Shown: positions 1-7,518 of the stretch, piece by piece
Numbering within the stretch: the first letter of the stretch is position 1
Layout of the letters: each line of letters opens with the position of its first letter
DNA from: Gammaproteobacteria bacterium
GTDB lineage: Bacteria > Pseudomonadota > Gammaproteobacteria > Enterobacterales > Alteromonadaceae
DNA: 13,034 bases
NCBI GenBank assembly: GCA_023380515.1
Contig: JAMCRH010000021.1
Coordinates: 1-13,034 of the forward strand
Reading direction: 5' to 3'
The notes under the pieces: generated by a model
Seen by the model: only the letters and a program-made list of their open reading frames with translations
Databases searched by the model: none
What the model was told of the DNA's origin: nothing
Program-made: the position numbers and the translations under genes

Positions 1-1
1 G

Positions 2-2749
2 CGGCTGGGTCTTGGTTTATACATTTTCCGCCCTGTTGAACAGCCTTTACTTGAAGTGCTGTCGGCGACGGCTGCCTTGGTGTCGATAGCGACTGGCTTT
101 GCGATGTTTGGTGCAATTCGTGGCTATCACGTGATGCGCATCGCATTTGCCACAGCCATTGTGGTGGCATCGCTGTATTCGCTTGCGCGCGGTCTTTTAT
201 TCCCAACGTCAGCAACCTTGCCGCTCGAGCTATTTTCAGCCTCGATAAAGTGGCCAATTACGATCTTTTTCATGTTGATTGGTGCCGCGTTGCTTATCAA
301 CATGTCAACGCGTTACCGAAAAGTCATCTGGCGGTACCTCGGAAGCCTGTCTACAGTTGCCGGCTTAGTGATCCTCGGGCTGTGCTGGCAAGGCGATAAC
401 TTTATCTATTTTGGCTACCATCCCATTGTTGTCACCATTAGTGCCCTGTATTTGGCCATGTTCGGTGTTGCGCTTTTTATTGGTTCTTATTTAGAGAACG
501 TCGCTAAGTTGCGACCTAGCCGAAAAGCCCTGATCGTCGGTGGGTTTAGTATCATAACCGTGTGTGGGTTTTGGTTTATGTTAACCACATCCGAAGTGCA
601 ACGTACCGCTCAGCAAGCGCAGACCTACTTGGGGCAAACAGTGGCACTGCGAGAGTTACTGGTTGCGCAGAACGTGCAACTAATGCAGCGGCTTGCCCGA
701 CGTTGGCAAACAGTTACAGATGCGGAATTACCTTTGCTGATGGAAGTCGACGTGTTGTCGTATCTGAATGACGTTGACCACTTGTCCGGTATTATATTTC
801 TTGATGCGCAAAATGAATTCGTATGGGAAGAGTTGAAGCCAGAGCAACAGTCATTTGCACCACTTCTTGTCGAGGCCGATGTGCGTTCTTGGTTTGAAAG
901 TACCGAGCGGCAACCCAGCTTTCACTCCCCAGTGGGCTCCTATAATAGCAATTACGCACCCGTGGTAATGGTGAAGTTGCCCGTATTCCGTCGGCCTACA
1001 AATGGTGACGATTTAACATCAAATCGAGTGGCATTGTTCGGTTATGTGGTGGCTGTCTTTGACTTCTCTCGTTTAGTGAATCCAACCGGTGTCATCACGA
1101 CATCCTCACTGTATACCTACGTGCGCATGAATGAGCATTACCTGCTTCGTAGCTTGGGAACTACCACTGAAATTGTCGATACTCGTGAACAGTACCCGCA
1201 AGCCTTGTATAACGTTTCGCGGAATATGCGCATGCCGTTTAGCTTACAGTTGCAACTTGAAGGTTATTTAGTCGACTTGGAGCAACTGAAGAACTTAGCG
1301 AACTTGTATGTTCTGGTGCTGATGGGGGGCTTGTTACTTGCGGTCTTCCTTGTTGTCAGCAGCGAAACGGGGCAAATACTTCGTCTGCAGCGGCGTAAGT
1401 TAAAGGTCCAAGCGACTCATGATAGTCTCACCGGGTTAGTGAACCGCGTGGTGATTGAAGAAACGCTTGAAGCTTGGTGTCGGCAACGGGTGGACCCGGA
1501 ACGGCAACGTACGGCAGCGACCTACAAGTCAAATTACCCGAGTAGTCAGCACGTTGCGGTGCTCTTTATTGATCTCGACGGTTTCAAGCCGGTGAATGAC
1601 AGCTTAGGTCTTGCAATTGGTGACAAGTTGCTGCAAGAAACTGCTGGGCGGATTGAACGCGCGGTTGCTGAAGAGTGTGTCGTTGGCCGCTTTGGGAGCG
1701 ATGAGTTTTTAGTCTTAGTGCCAAGGCTGAGTAAAGAAGTAACCTTAACCGATATGGTTGGCGAAATCCTTTCAGCCATCGCGCAACCCTACCATATTGA
1801 CCAATATCGCCTGTATTTAACTGCGAGTATCGGTGTGACCAGCACGTTGCAGAGCCCAGCGGATGCGAAGCAGTTAATCCAGCATGCGGATATGGCCATG
1901 TATCAAGCCAAGCGCCAGGGCCGCAACCATTTCCATTTCTACTCGGCAGATATTAGCGACCGTTTCCATGAGTCCGTGACGTTACGAAACCAATTGCAGC
2001 ATGTGCTCGAACAGGGCGCTTTGACGCTCTATTATCAACCAATTATTCGCGCCCACGATCACGCAGTGGTTGGGGTTGAAGCCTTGCTTCGTTGGCAAAG
2101 AGAAGATGGCACGTTTGTGCCGCCGAGCGAATTCATTCCAATTGCGGAAGATACTGGGCAAATCATCCCGATTAGTTCGTGGGTACTGCATCAAGCATGT
2201 GTCGACGGCATTCAGCTACAGAAATTCGGCGAGCTCAGTGTTGCCGTGAACTTGTCAGCACGGCAATTTAGCCGCGCTAACTTTATTGATTCCCTGTCCC
2301 ATACCTTGAACCTGACCGGGTTTTCGGCGCGTTTGCTCCACATTGAGCTAACCGAAAGTGTCCTCATGGAAGACACGAACCGCGCGTATCAGCAGTTACA
2401 AAAGTTGCGCGATCGACATTTTGTCATTTCGCTTGACGACTTTGGAACTGGTTTCTCAAGCCTAGGCTACTTGAAGACGTTGCCGGTGGATATTCTGAAG
2501 ATAGACCGTGGCTTTATACAAGATGTGACTACCAACAATGATGATGCTGCAATTACACGAAGCATCATAACCCTCGCGAAGCAATTGAATCTGCACGTGA
2601 TAGCGGAAGGTGTAGAAACGGCTGAACAGGCACAGTTTGTTGAGGAAGCTGGTGTTCAATTTATGCAGGGTTATTACTTCGCACGTCCGATGCCACTAGA
2701 CCAATTACTCGACTTTCTTGCCGAACACAAAGTTGGCGACACAGTATAA
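2..2749 (+). CDS. Membrane-anchored GGDEF-EAL c-di-GMP protein, probable phosphodiesterase (5' partial)
   Basis: The frame is open to the window edge, so the GTG at 56 is not a trustworthy start and the true N-terminus lies upstream. Residues are numbered here from that GTG. About six hydrophobic helices occupy 1-177. A sensor-like extracytoplasmic region of about 240 residues follows, beginning with a Gln-rich helix, and then another membrane helix at about 417-437. The GGDEF domain starts near HDSLTGLVNR (455). Its signature is GSDEF (547-551), not GG(D/E)EF, and no RxxD inhibitory site sits five residues upstream. The EAL domain looks complete: EALLRW (675), ELTES, DDFGTG, KIDRGF, AEGVET and QGYYFARP. 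Known family behaviour therefore favours c-di-GMP hydrolysis, with the GGDEF half inactive or regulatory; this is inference. The sensor ligand is unknown. The gene ends just before a shared terminator. Confidence 0.93.
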   Translation, partial: RLGLGLYIFRPVEQPLLEVLSATAALVSIATGFAMFGAIRGYHVMRIAFATAIVVASLYSLARGLLFPTSATLPLELFSASIKWPITIFFMLIGAALLINMSTRYRKVIWRYLGSLSTVAGLVILGLCWQGDNFIYFGYHPIVVTISALYLAMFGVALFIGSYLENVAKLRPSRKALIVGGFSIITVCGFWFMLTTSEVQRTAQQAQTYLGQTVALRELLVAQNVQLMQRLARRWQTVTDAELPLLMEVDVLSYLNDVDHLSGIIFLDAQNEFVWEELKPEQQSFAPLLVEADVRSWFESTERQPSFHSPVGSYNSNYAPVVMVKLPVFRRPTNGDDLTSNRVALFGYVVAVFDFSRLVNPTGVITTSSLYTYVRMNEHYLLRSLGTTTEIVDTREQYPQALYNVSRNMRMPFSLQLQLEGYLVDLEQLKNLANLYVLVLMGGLLLAVFLVVSSETGQILRLQRRKLKVQATHDSLTGLVNRVVIEETLEAWCRQRVDPERQRTAATYKSNYPSSQHVAVLFIDLDGFKPVNDSLGLAIGDKLLQETAGRIERAVAEECVVGRFGSDEFLVLVPRLSKEVTLTDMVGEILSAIAQPYHIDQYRLYLTASIGVTSTLQSPADAKQLIQHADMAMYQAKRQGRNHFHFYSADISDRFHESVTLRNQLQHVLEQGALTLYYQPIIRAHDHAVVGVEALLRWQREDGTFVPPSEFIPIAEDTGQIIPISSWVLHQACVDGIQLQKFGELSVAVNLSARQFSRANFIDSLSHTLNLTGFSARLLHIELTESVLMEDTNRAYQQLQKLRDRHFVISLDDFGTGFSSLGYLKTLPVDILKIDRGFIQDVTTNNDDAAITRSIITLAKQLNLHVIAEGVETAEQAQFVEEAGVQFMQGYYFARPMPLDQLLDFLAEHKVGDTV

Positions 2750-2772
2750 TTTCCTGCCGTGAATAAAAGAAA

Positions 2773-2804
2773 AGCCGCGACAATTAACTTGTCGCGGCTA
2801 TTTT
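2773..2804. terminator. Bidirectional intrinsic terminator between convergent genes
   Basis: An 11-bp perfect stem, AGCCGCGACAA (2773-2783) with TTGTCGCGGCT (2789-2799), closes a 5-nt loop. A T-rich stretch (ATTTTAG) follows on the plus strand, and an A-rich stretch precedes it, giving a T-rich tail on the minus strand. It lies between the stops of the GGDEF-EAL gene and the S9 peptidase, so it can serve both. Confidence 0.85.
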
Positions 2805-2831
2805 AGAGCTTGGTCTGTAATAATTTAAAGA

Positions 2832-4853
2832 TTACAGACGCTCAGCATGCGGGAGTTCATGAGCCGGAATGCCATCTGCTTGTTCAATTAAGTAGTGGTT
2901 CATCCAGCGCATCAGGCGCATTGCATAGTCCAGTTGTGAGGCTGAACGCGTATTACCGTGACCTTCGCCCGGGTACAACACCAGACGAACCGGCACATTA
3001 CCGTGAACTTTTAAGTACCGGTAAAGCTCCATAGACTGACTTGGGTGCACGCGAGTGTCTTCGGCACCATGCATGATCAGAATCGGTGTGCGCGCTTGCT
3101 CGGCCCAGTAGATAGGGCTGCGCTCTAGATACCATTGCCATTTGTCCCACGGATAGCTGCGGGCATGCACTAAGTGCATCTCGTTAGGAATGTCAGTGGT
3201 ACCGAATTTTGACAGGTTGTTAGAAATACCAACGAACATGACACTGGCGGCGAAGTGCTCGGTTTGCTTGGTGGCGCCCCAAGCCGATGCATAGCCACCG
3301 TAAGAGCCACCGGTAATGCCAACGCGATCTGGATCGGCTAAGCCAATAGCGACTAAGTGCTCTTTGGCATCAACAATATCGTCGAACTCTTTACCTGCGT
3401 AGTCATTTTGACCGAGTTTAGAAAACTCAACACCACGGCCGGTACTGCCACGGTAGTTCGGGAAGAAGGTTGCAAAACCTTGCTGAGCAGCATACCAAGT
3501 TGGGCTTGAATAACGGTCGTTCCAGCCATTGCGGATATGAGCTTCTGGACCACCATGAATGTTCATAATCACGGGCACTTGCGTGCCTTCTTGGTAATCG
3601 TGAGGATAGACTAAGATACCTTCTAGCTCGAGGCCATCGCGCGCTTCGTGCACAATCACTTCTTGACGTGGTTGGCGAACCTCGGCAAGCCATGGATTCG
3701 AATCGGTGACTCGTTGCAACTCGCCATCGTGGAAATGGAACACCTCTGGTGGGTGAGCAGGGGTGTGAGCAACCAAGGTCACTAAACCGTTGCTGCTCAC
3801 ACTGTTGATGCGAGCGAAAATCGCTTCACCTTGGCCAATGAGTGTTGATGTTTCACGACTGGCAACATTGGTGGTAAAGATTTCGGTTTCAACATGAATA
3901 TCGGCAAGCCACAATAAGTTGTTATTATCGGCCCACGCAATGTCCTGAACATGGCCAATAAAATTTGGCGCGAGGTCAGTAAGGCTACCGTTCTCTAGGT
4001 TAACCAAGTAAAGACGACCAGTGGCAGGGTCATGTTGATCCTCAGCACCAATAATAGCTAATCGTTGGCCATCTGGGGAAAATGCAGCACCACCCAATTT
4101 ACCTTCGCTTTGAACTCGGAGAATTTCTTCGCCCGCGGTATTGAAGATAACGTAGCGGCTTAACATCAAATCGTCGTCCACTAACGTGGTTGGTGCAACA
4201 CGCGCGAGCAGATGCGGATGTTGCGGACGGAATTGAACCGAGTGCACATGTTCGTCGAGCTCGACAACTTGTGCTTTGAGTTCTTCAGCTTGGGTGTCTA
4301 ATAACCAAATTTGCGTCTTCAAGCTTTCTTCTTCATAAACCTGCGCACGGAACCCTTTTTTTGCCAGTTCAGCGCGTTTTTCTGGTCCTTGCTCACGAGC
4401 GGTAAAGGTAATGTGGCGACCAGTGGTGCAAAAGTCGAAACTACCGATTGCGGTTTCGTGTTGGTAGACCCGAGTTGACTCACCGCCATTGACTGGAATC
4501 TTGTACAAGCTTGTGTGCTTGTCGTCACCGCGCTGGGCTAAATAGTACAAATATTCGTTGTCGCGACTAAAGCGAATTTGACCAATTCGCACATCGCCGG
4601 TTACAAATGGAATGGTTTGACCGGCAGCGTTGCGGACAAACAATTCAGTATAGGCGGCACCGTCGTCTTCTTTGTACGGTGTTCGTGGACGAACCTTCGT
4701 GAATGCGGTAAACGCACCGTCAGAGGATGTCACAGCTTGTGCAATCCGCTGTGTAGTAATGACTTCTTCAAGCGCGATATCGCGTTGTTGTGCCTGTGAA
4801 ACTGGGGCTACAACCAACAGTAACACGCTGAGCCAACTCAATAAGCGACCCAT
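2832..4853 (-). CDS. Secreted S9-family (prolyl oligopeptidase-like) serine peptidase
   Basis: This is a 673-residue exported peptidase of the S9 acylaminoacyl-peptidase / dipeptidyl-peptidase group, expected to cleave peptides in the periplasm. A Sec signal peptide is visible: a short basic start, a Leu/Val-rich core and a likely cut after SQA (residue 21). Residues of about 40-400 show the repeated strand pattern of a beta-propeller. The C-terminal alpha/beta-hydrolase contains NIHGGPEAH (oxyanion region), GGSYGG with nucleophile Ser517, Asp599 in HGAEDTRV, and His632 in GEGHGNT, so the catalytic triad looks intact. AAGGAG (4860-4865) lies 6 nt before the ATG. The gene follows fabR on the same strand by 49 nt, with a terminator-like hairpin in between, so it may be transcribed separately. 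The exact substrate cannot be told from sequence. Confidence 0.93.
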   Translation of the reverse strand: MGRLLSWLSVLLLVVAPVSQAQQRDIALEEVITTQRIAQAVTSSDGAFTAFTKVRPRTPYKEDDGAAYTELFVRNAAGQTIPFVTGDVRIGQIRFSRDNEYLYYLAQRGDDKHTSLYKIPVNGGESTRVYQHETAIGSFDFCTTGRHITFTAREQGPEKRAELAKKGFRAQVYEEESLKTQIWLLDTQAEELKAQVVELDEHVHSVQFRPQHPHLLARVAPTTLVDDDLMLSRYVIFNTAGEEILRVQSEGKLGGAAFSPDGQRLAIIGAEDQHDPATGRLYLVNLENGSLTDLAPNFIGHVQDIAWADNNNLLWLADIHVETEIFTTNVASRETSTLIGQGEAIFARINSVSSNGLVTLVAHTPAHPPEVFHFHDGELQRVTDSNPWLAEVRQPRQEVIVHEARDGLELEGILVYPHDYQEGTQVPVIMNIHGGPEAHIRNGWNDRYSSPTWYAAQQGFATFFPNYRGSTGRGVEFSKLGQNDYAGKEFDDIVDAKEHLVAIGLADPDRVGITGGSYGGYASAWGATKQTEHFAASVMFVGISNNLSKFGTTDIPNEMHLVHARSYPWDKWQWYLERSPIYWAEQARTPILIMHGAEDTRVHPSQSMELYRYLKVHGNVPVRLVLYPGEGHGNTRSASQLDYAMRLMRWMNHYLIEQADGIPAHELPHAERL

Positions 4854-4882
4854 GGGTTTCTCCTTGTGGTTTTATTGTTCCG

Positions 4883-4917
4883 AAAAAAACAAGTTCAGTG
4901 TATCAGCTTGCTGAACT
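4883..4917 (-). terminator. Intrinsic terminator overlapping the 3' end of fabR
   Basis: Read on the minus strand, AGTTCAG (4917-4911) pairs with CTGAACT (4898-4892) around a 12-nt loop. TG and seven T residues (4889-4883) follow. The loop contains the fabR stop codon (4903-4905), so the hairpin is built partly from coding sequence. It would separate fabR from the S9 peptidase or act as an attenuator before it. Confidence 0.65.
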
Positions 4918-5517
4918 GCCTGCATCCACGCTTGCGGCCTGCTGCATACTGGTTGCGCCCTGTGCAATCATGCGCAATTGTTGAATGGTTCGCTCGGCTA
5001 ATAAGTGACGCTCGGACACTGGCATATCAAGGGCATCGGCGCCGGCACTGAAAACCACTCGAACCATGGCGTCGGCTTGAATTTCTGCAAGTTCGTTTGG
5101 CAACTGACGCTCGGTATGTAAATAGTCTGCGAGCTCGGACTTAAAATGTTCAATTTCGCGGGCGATGGCAAGACGGAATTCCTTCGATGTGCCGCTGCGT
5201 TCCTGTAATAGCAAGCGAAATACGCTGCTGTTATTGGTGATGAAGTCCATGAAGATTCCCACGGAAATACGAATGACAGAGCCGCCTTTAGCAAGGCGCT
5301 GTCGGCTTTGCCGCAGGAGTTGTCGCAGTGTTAAACCGCCTTCGTAGACAAGCGTTAATCCAAGGCGATAGAACGAGGTGGGCGCAATCCCGGCTTCGCG
5401 GGCTACCTCGCGCAAACTTAAGCTCGAAAAGGTCGTTTGCGGACTGAGTTGATTGAGTGCCGCGTCGATTAACGCGCGTCGAGTCTTTTCTTTTTGTTTG
5501 GCTCGAATACCAACCAT
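4903..5517 (-). CDS. fabR: TetR-family regulator FabR with a 7-residue gap in its DNA-binding domain
   Basis: FabR represses unsaturated fatty-acid genes when unsaturated acyl thioesters are plentiful. This 204-residue protein matches E. coli FabR, as I recall it, almost throughout: [70 protein letters not shown]. After TSFYR (residue 51, codon 5365-5367), however, the sequence goes directly to [10 protein letters not shown]. The E. coli protein has HFRDVDE between YR and LGLT. The missing 21 bp keep the frame but remove the end of the recognition helix and the turn into helix 4, so DNA binding is probably impaired (inference). The helix-turn-helix lies at about 32-52 and the ligand-binding region follows. 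The ATG has AAGG 9 nt upstream. The gene is divergent from the desaturase. Confidence 0.93.
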   Translation of the reverse strand: MVGIRAKQKEKTRRALIDAALNQLSPQTTFSSLSLREVAREAGIAPTSFYRLGLTLVYEGGLTLRQLLRQSRQRLAKGGSVIRISVGIFMDFITNNSSVFRLLLQERSGTSKEFRLAIAREIEHFKSELADYLHTERQLPNELAEIQADAMVRVVFSAGADALDMPVSERHLLAERTIQQLRMIAQGATSMQQAASVDAGSSAS

Positions 5518-5550
5518 GTCTGAACGCCTTTACCATGTGGATAACAGGGG

Positions 5551-5579
5551 AATGTACCAGTGCGCCGTGTAAAATTCAA
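5551..5579 (-). promoter_or_regulatory. Candidate sigma-70 promoter for fabR
   Basis: On the minus strand, TTGAAT (5579-5574) and TACATT (5556-5551) are separated by exactly 17 nt, each matching four of six consensus bases. Transcription would start near 5544, about 27 nt before the fabR ATG. This is prediction from sequence only. Confidence 0.45.
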
Positions 5580-5588
5580 TTTAAGGGG

Positions 5589-5617
5589 TTGTTTTCTGCG
5601 CCGAGAACAGATAAATT
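5589..5617 (+). promoter_or_regulatory. Candidate promoter for the desaturase gene
   Basis: TTGTTT (5589-5594) and TAAATT (5612-5617) are spaced by 17 nt. The match to consensus is modest, but the element sits immediately before the FabR-like box, so a bound repressor would cover the transcription start. Confidence 0.35.
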
Positions 5618-5618
5618 C

Positions 5619-5636
5619 AGCGTACACGCGTTAGCC
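5619..5636 (+). promoter_or_regulatory. FabR-box-like operator upstream of the desaturase
   Basis: AGCGTACACGCGTTAGCC matches 15 of 18 bases of the E. coli FabR box as I recall it (AGCGTACACGTGTTCGCT), with the left half-site AGCGTACA identical. It lies in the fabR-desaturase intergenic region, 41 nt before the likelier desaturase start and just after a candidate -10 element. That is where a repressor of the desaturase should bind. Confidence 0.6.
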
Positions 5637-5671
5637 TAAATTGCTGCATGTCGCTGTAATCAAGTTGAGAG

Positions 5672-6655
5672 ATGTCCATGAAAGAAAATCCCCCCATATT
5701 GTGGCTGAATGCCATACTGTTTAGTTCGACCTTCCTTGTTAGTTTAGTCGGTGTTCCCTGGTACTTGTGGTCCCAAGGTTTTAGCTGGCCACTATGGACG
5801 GCATTTATTTTGCTATTTTGCTTTGGTGGCATTTCGATTACCGCCGGTTATCACCGATTATGGTCTCACAAAGCATGGGACGGCCATTGGTCTGTACGAA
5901 TCATTTTTGCTCTCGGTGGCGCGCTAGCACTGCAGAACAGTATTTTGCATTGGGCCTCAGACCATCGCGAGCACCACAAGCATGTCGACCACAAAGATAA
6001 AGACCCCTATGCAATTACGCGTGGTTTTTGGTTTGCGCATATTGGTTGGATGTTGCGCGAACATCAAGAACATCGCTATACCGACTACCGCAATGTGAAA
6101 GACCTGCAGCGCGACCCGATTGTCCGCTGGCAGCATAAACACTACTTGTTGTTGGTGTTGATGATGAACATTGGTGTGCCGCTCGCAATTGGTGCTGCAC
6201 TTGGCCATATTGGTGGCGCGTTACTCATTCTCGGCGTGTTCCGACTCGTGTTGGGCCACCACACCACTTTCTTTATTAACTCGCTGGCACATATTTGGGG
6301 CAAGCGTACTTATACTGAGACGAATTCAGCCCGTGACAATGGCTGGCTTGCGCTTCTGACCTTCGGTGAGGGATATCATAATTTCCACCATATTTTCTCT
6401 GGTGATTATCGCAACGGCGTACGTTGGTACCATTTCGATCCGACTAAATGGCTGATTTTGACCTTGCGTGGTGTGGGACTAGCGAGAAATCTACGACGTA
6501 CTCGAGCGAGTGAAATTAAAAAGGCGCGAGACGCGATGCGTCGTCTGCGCCGAGAAGGGCCGAGCATGGCAGAACAGTTGCAGGAGTTTCAAGACGAGCT
6601 TTGTAACAGCCAAGCCCAGATGGGCACAGTAACCAACCCGAATAGAACACCATAG
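5672..6655 (+). CDS. Membrane acyl-CoA delta-9-type fatty acid desaturase
   Basis: This is an integral-membrane di-iron desaturase that inserts a cis double bond into saturated acyl chains, probably at delta-9 in acyl-CoA, so tuning membrane fluidity. All three histidine boxes are present (numbered from the first ATG): HRLWSH (61-66), HREHH (98-102) and HNFHH (236-240), plus the accessory His in NSLAH (207). Hydrophobic pairs of helices flank them at about 10-57, 72-93 and 158-203. A charged, helical tail (about 270-310) follows. Two starts are possible. The ATG at 5678 has GAGAG six nt upstream, whereas the ATG at 5672 abuts it, so 5678 is likelier. The divergent fabR and the intervening FabR-like box suggest regulation by FabR. 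The last 67 nt overlap the 3' end of the AEC transporter gene antiparallel. Confidence 0.93.
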   Translation: MSMKENPPILWLNAILFSSTFLVSLVGVPWYLWSQGFSWPLWTAFILLFCFGGISITAGYHRLWSHKAWDGHWSVRIIFALGGALALQNSILHWASDHREHHKHVDHKDKDPYAITRGFWFAHIGWMLREHQEHRYTDYRNVKDLQRDPIVRWQHKHYLLLVLMMNIGVPLAIGAALGHIGGALLILGVFRLVLGHHTTFFINSLAHIWGKRTYTETNSARDNGWLALLTFGEGYHNFHHIFSGDYRNGVRWYHFDPTKWLILTLRGVGLARNLRRTRASEIKKARDAMRRLRREGPSMAEQLQEFQDELCNSQAQMGTVTNPNRTP

Positions 6656-7512
6656 CCTACCAATGAAGCCACAAAGCGTGGCTTCAAACCGGCGCCAATT
6701 GCGATGGCGCCGGCACTAATCATAAACGGCATCGATGCTTCCAATACCGTGACTTGGGCGGACAGACCGTCAGCACCTAAGCCACGAATTACGCCATATG
6801 CAATCAGCGGCATGAGCACCAACTTGACGACCATAGCGAAGCCAAACGGAAAGAGATCTTCACGTGGGATTCGAAAGTGCAGCTGAAAACCGACAGCAAT
6901 CATGACGACCGGCACGAGAGTCGCAGCCAAATTTTCAACTAAGGGCTGAATAACCCGAGGATACTCAGTTTGGCCAAACAGTAGGGCAATGAACAAAGCG
7001 ACCACCGGTGGAAAGGTTAGCAGCTTCTTGGCAATGGTAAGCGCCCCTTGTGGCGCTTGCGAGCCCTCTTGTTGATTGCCGTATACCGCCGCAAATGTCG
7101 ATGCAATAAAGGCAAGTGCGATAAACGAGCCAACTTGATCGTAGATCACCGCATAGGGCAGTCCGGCAGCACCGAAGAAAGTTTCAACCATTGGAAAACC
7201 GAGAAATGAGGTATTCCCCAATGGCACCACGATCAACATGGCTCCGGTCAGCTCGCGCGACCAATTAAAAGCGCGTGCAGCGAGTAAAATTAATCCAACG
7301 GCTAGTGGGTACAACAACCAAGGCATCAAGGCTGGCAGCAAGACGTCAGTGTTGAGCTCTAGCTTAGGTAAATGCAGCAGAATCATCGCCGGAACAGCGA
7401 CGTTAATGACATACTGATTGAGCACCTGGCCGGTATTCACCGGCATCAGGTGTAAGCGTTTTAAGCCTAAGCCAATCGCCAAATAAGCTAAAATGAGTAA
7501 CAGTGCGTCCAT
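6589..7512 (-). CDS. AEC (auxin efflux carrier) family transporter
   Basis: This 307-residue protein consists almost entirely of hydrophobic helices, about ten, in the layout of the AEC family (malonate permease MdcF-like and auxin-efflux-like carriers). Conserved family features visible are an N-terminal helix pair with NQYVINVAVPAMI, the central PLGNTSFLGFPM motif, and the C-terminal VLEASMPFMISAGAIA. It should sit in the inner membrane and move an organic acid or related anion; the substrate cannot be inferred. The ATG lies 6 nt after the tex stop, so it is likely co-transcribed with tex. Only a weak AAGCGG is visible close to the start, suggesting modest or coupled translation. The 3' end runs 67 nt into the opposing desaturase gene, and the final residues WAWLLQSSS are coded inside it. 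Confidence 0.9.
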   Translation of the reverse strand: MDALLLILAYLAIGLGLKRLHLMPVNTGQVLNQYVINVAVPAMILLHLPKLELNTDVLLPALMPWLLYPLAVGLILLAARAFNWSRELTGAMLIVVPLGNTSFLGFPMVETFFGAAGLPYAVIYDQVGSFIALAFIASTFAAVYGNQQEGSQAPQGALTIAKKLLTFPPVVALFIALLFGQTEYPRVIQPLVENLAATLVPVVMIAVGFQLHFRIPREDLFPFGFAMVVKLVLMPLIAYGVIRGLGADGLSAQVTVLEASMPFMISAGAIAIGAGLKPRFVASLVGYGVLFGLVTVPIWAWLLQSSS

Positions 7513-7518
7513 GGCCGC

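Noticed and set aside
56..58. GTG at 56 as the start of the GGDEF-EAL protein
   Set aside because: The frame is open to position 2 and already reads like membrane protein (GLGLYIF), so the gene continues beyond the left edge.
2810..3034. Short open frames inside the S9, tex, fabR and desaturase genes on the opposite or alternative frames
   Set aside because: They lie wholly or largely within well-supported genes, have no recognisable protein character and lack ribosome-binding sites, so they are shadows.
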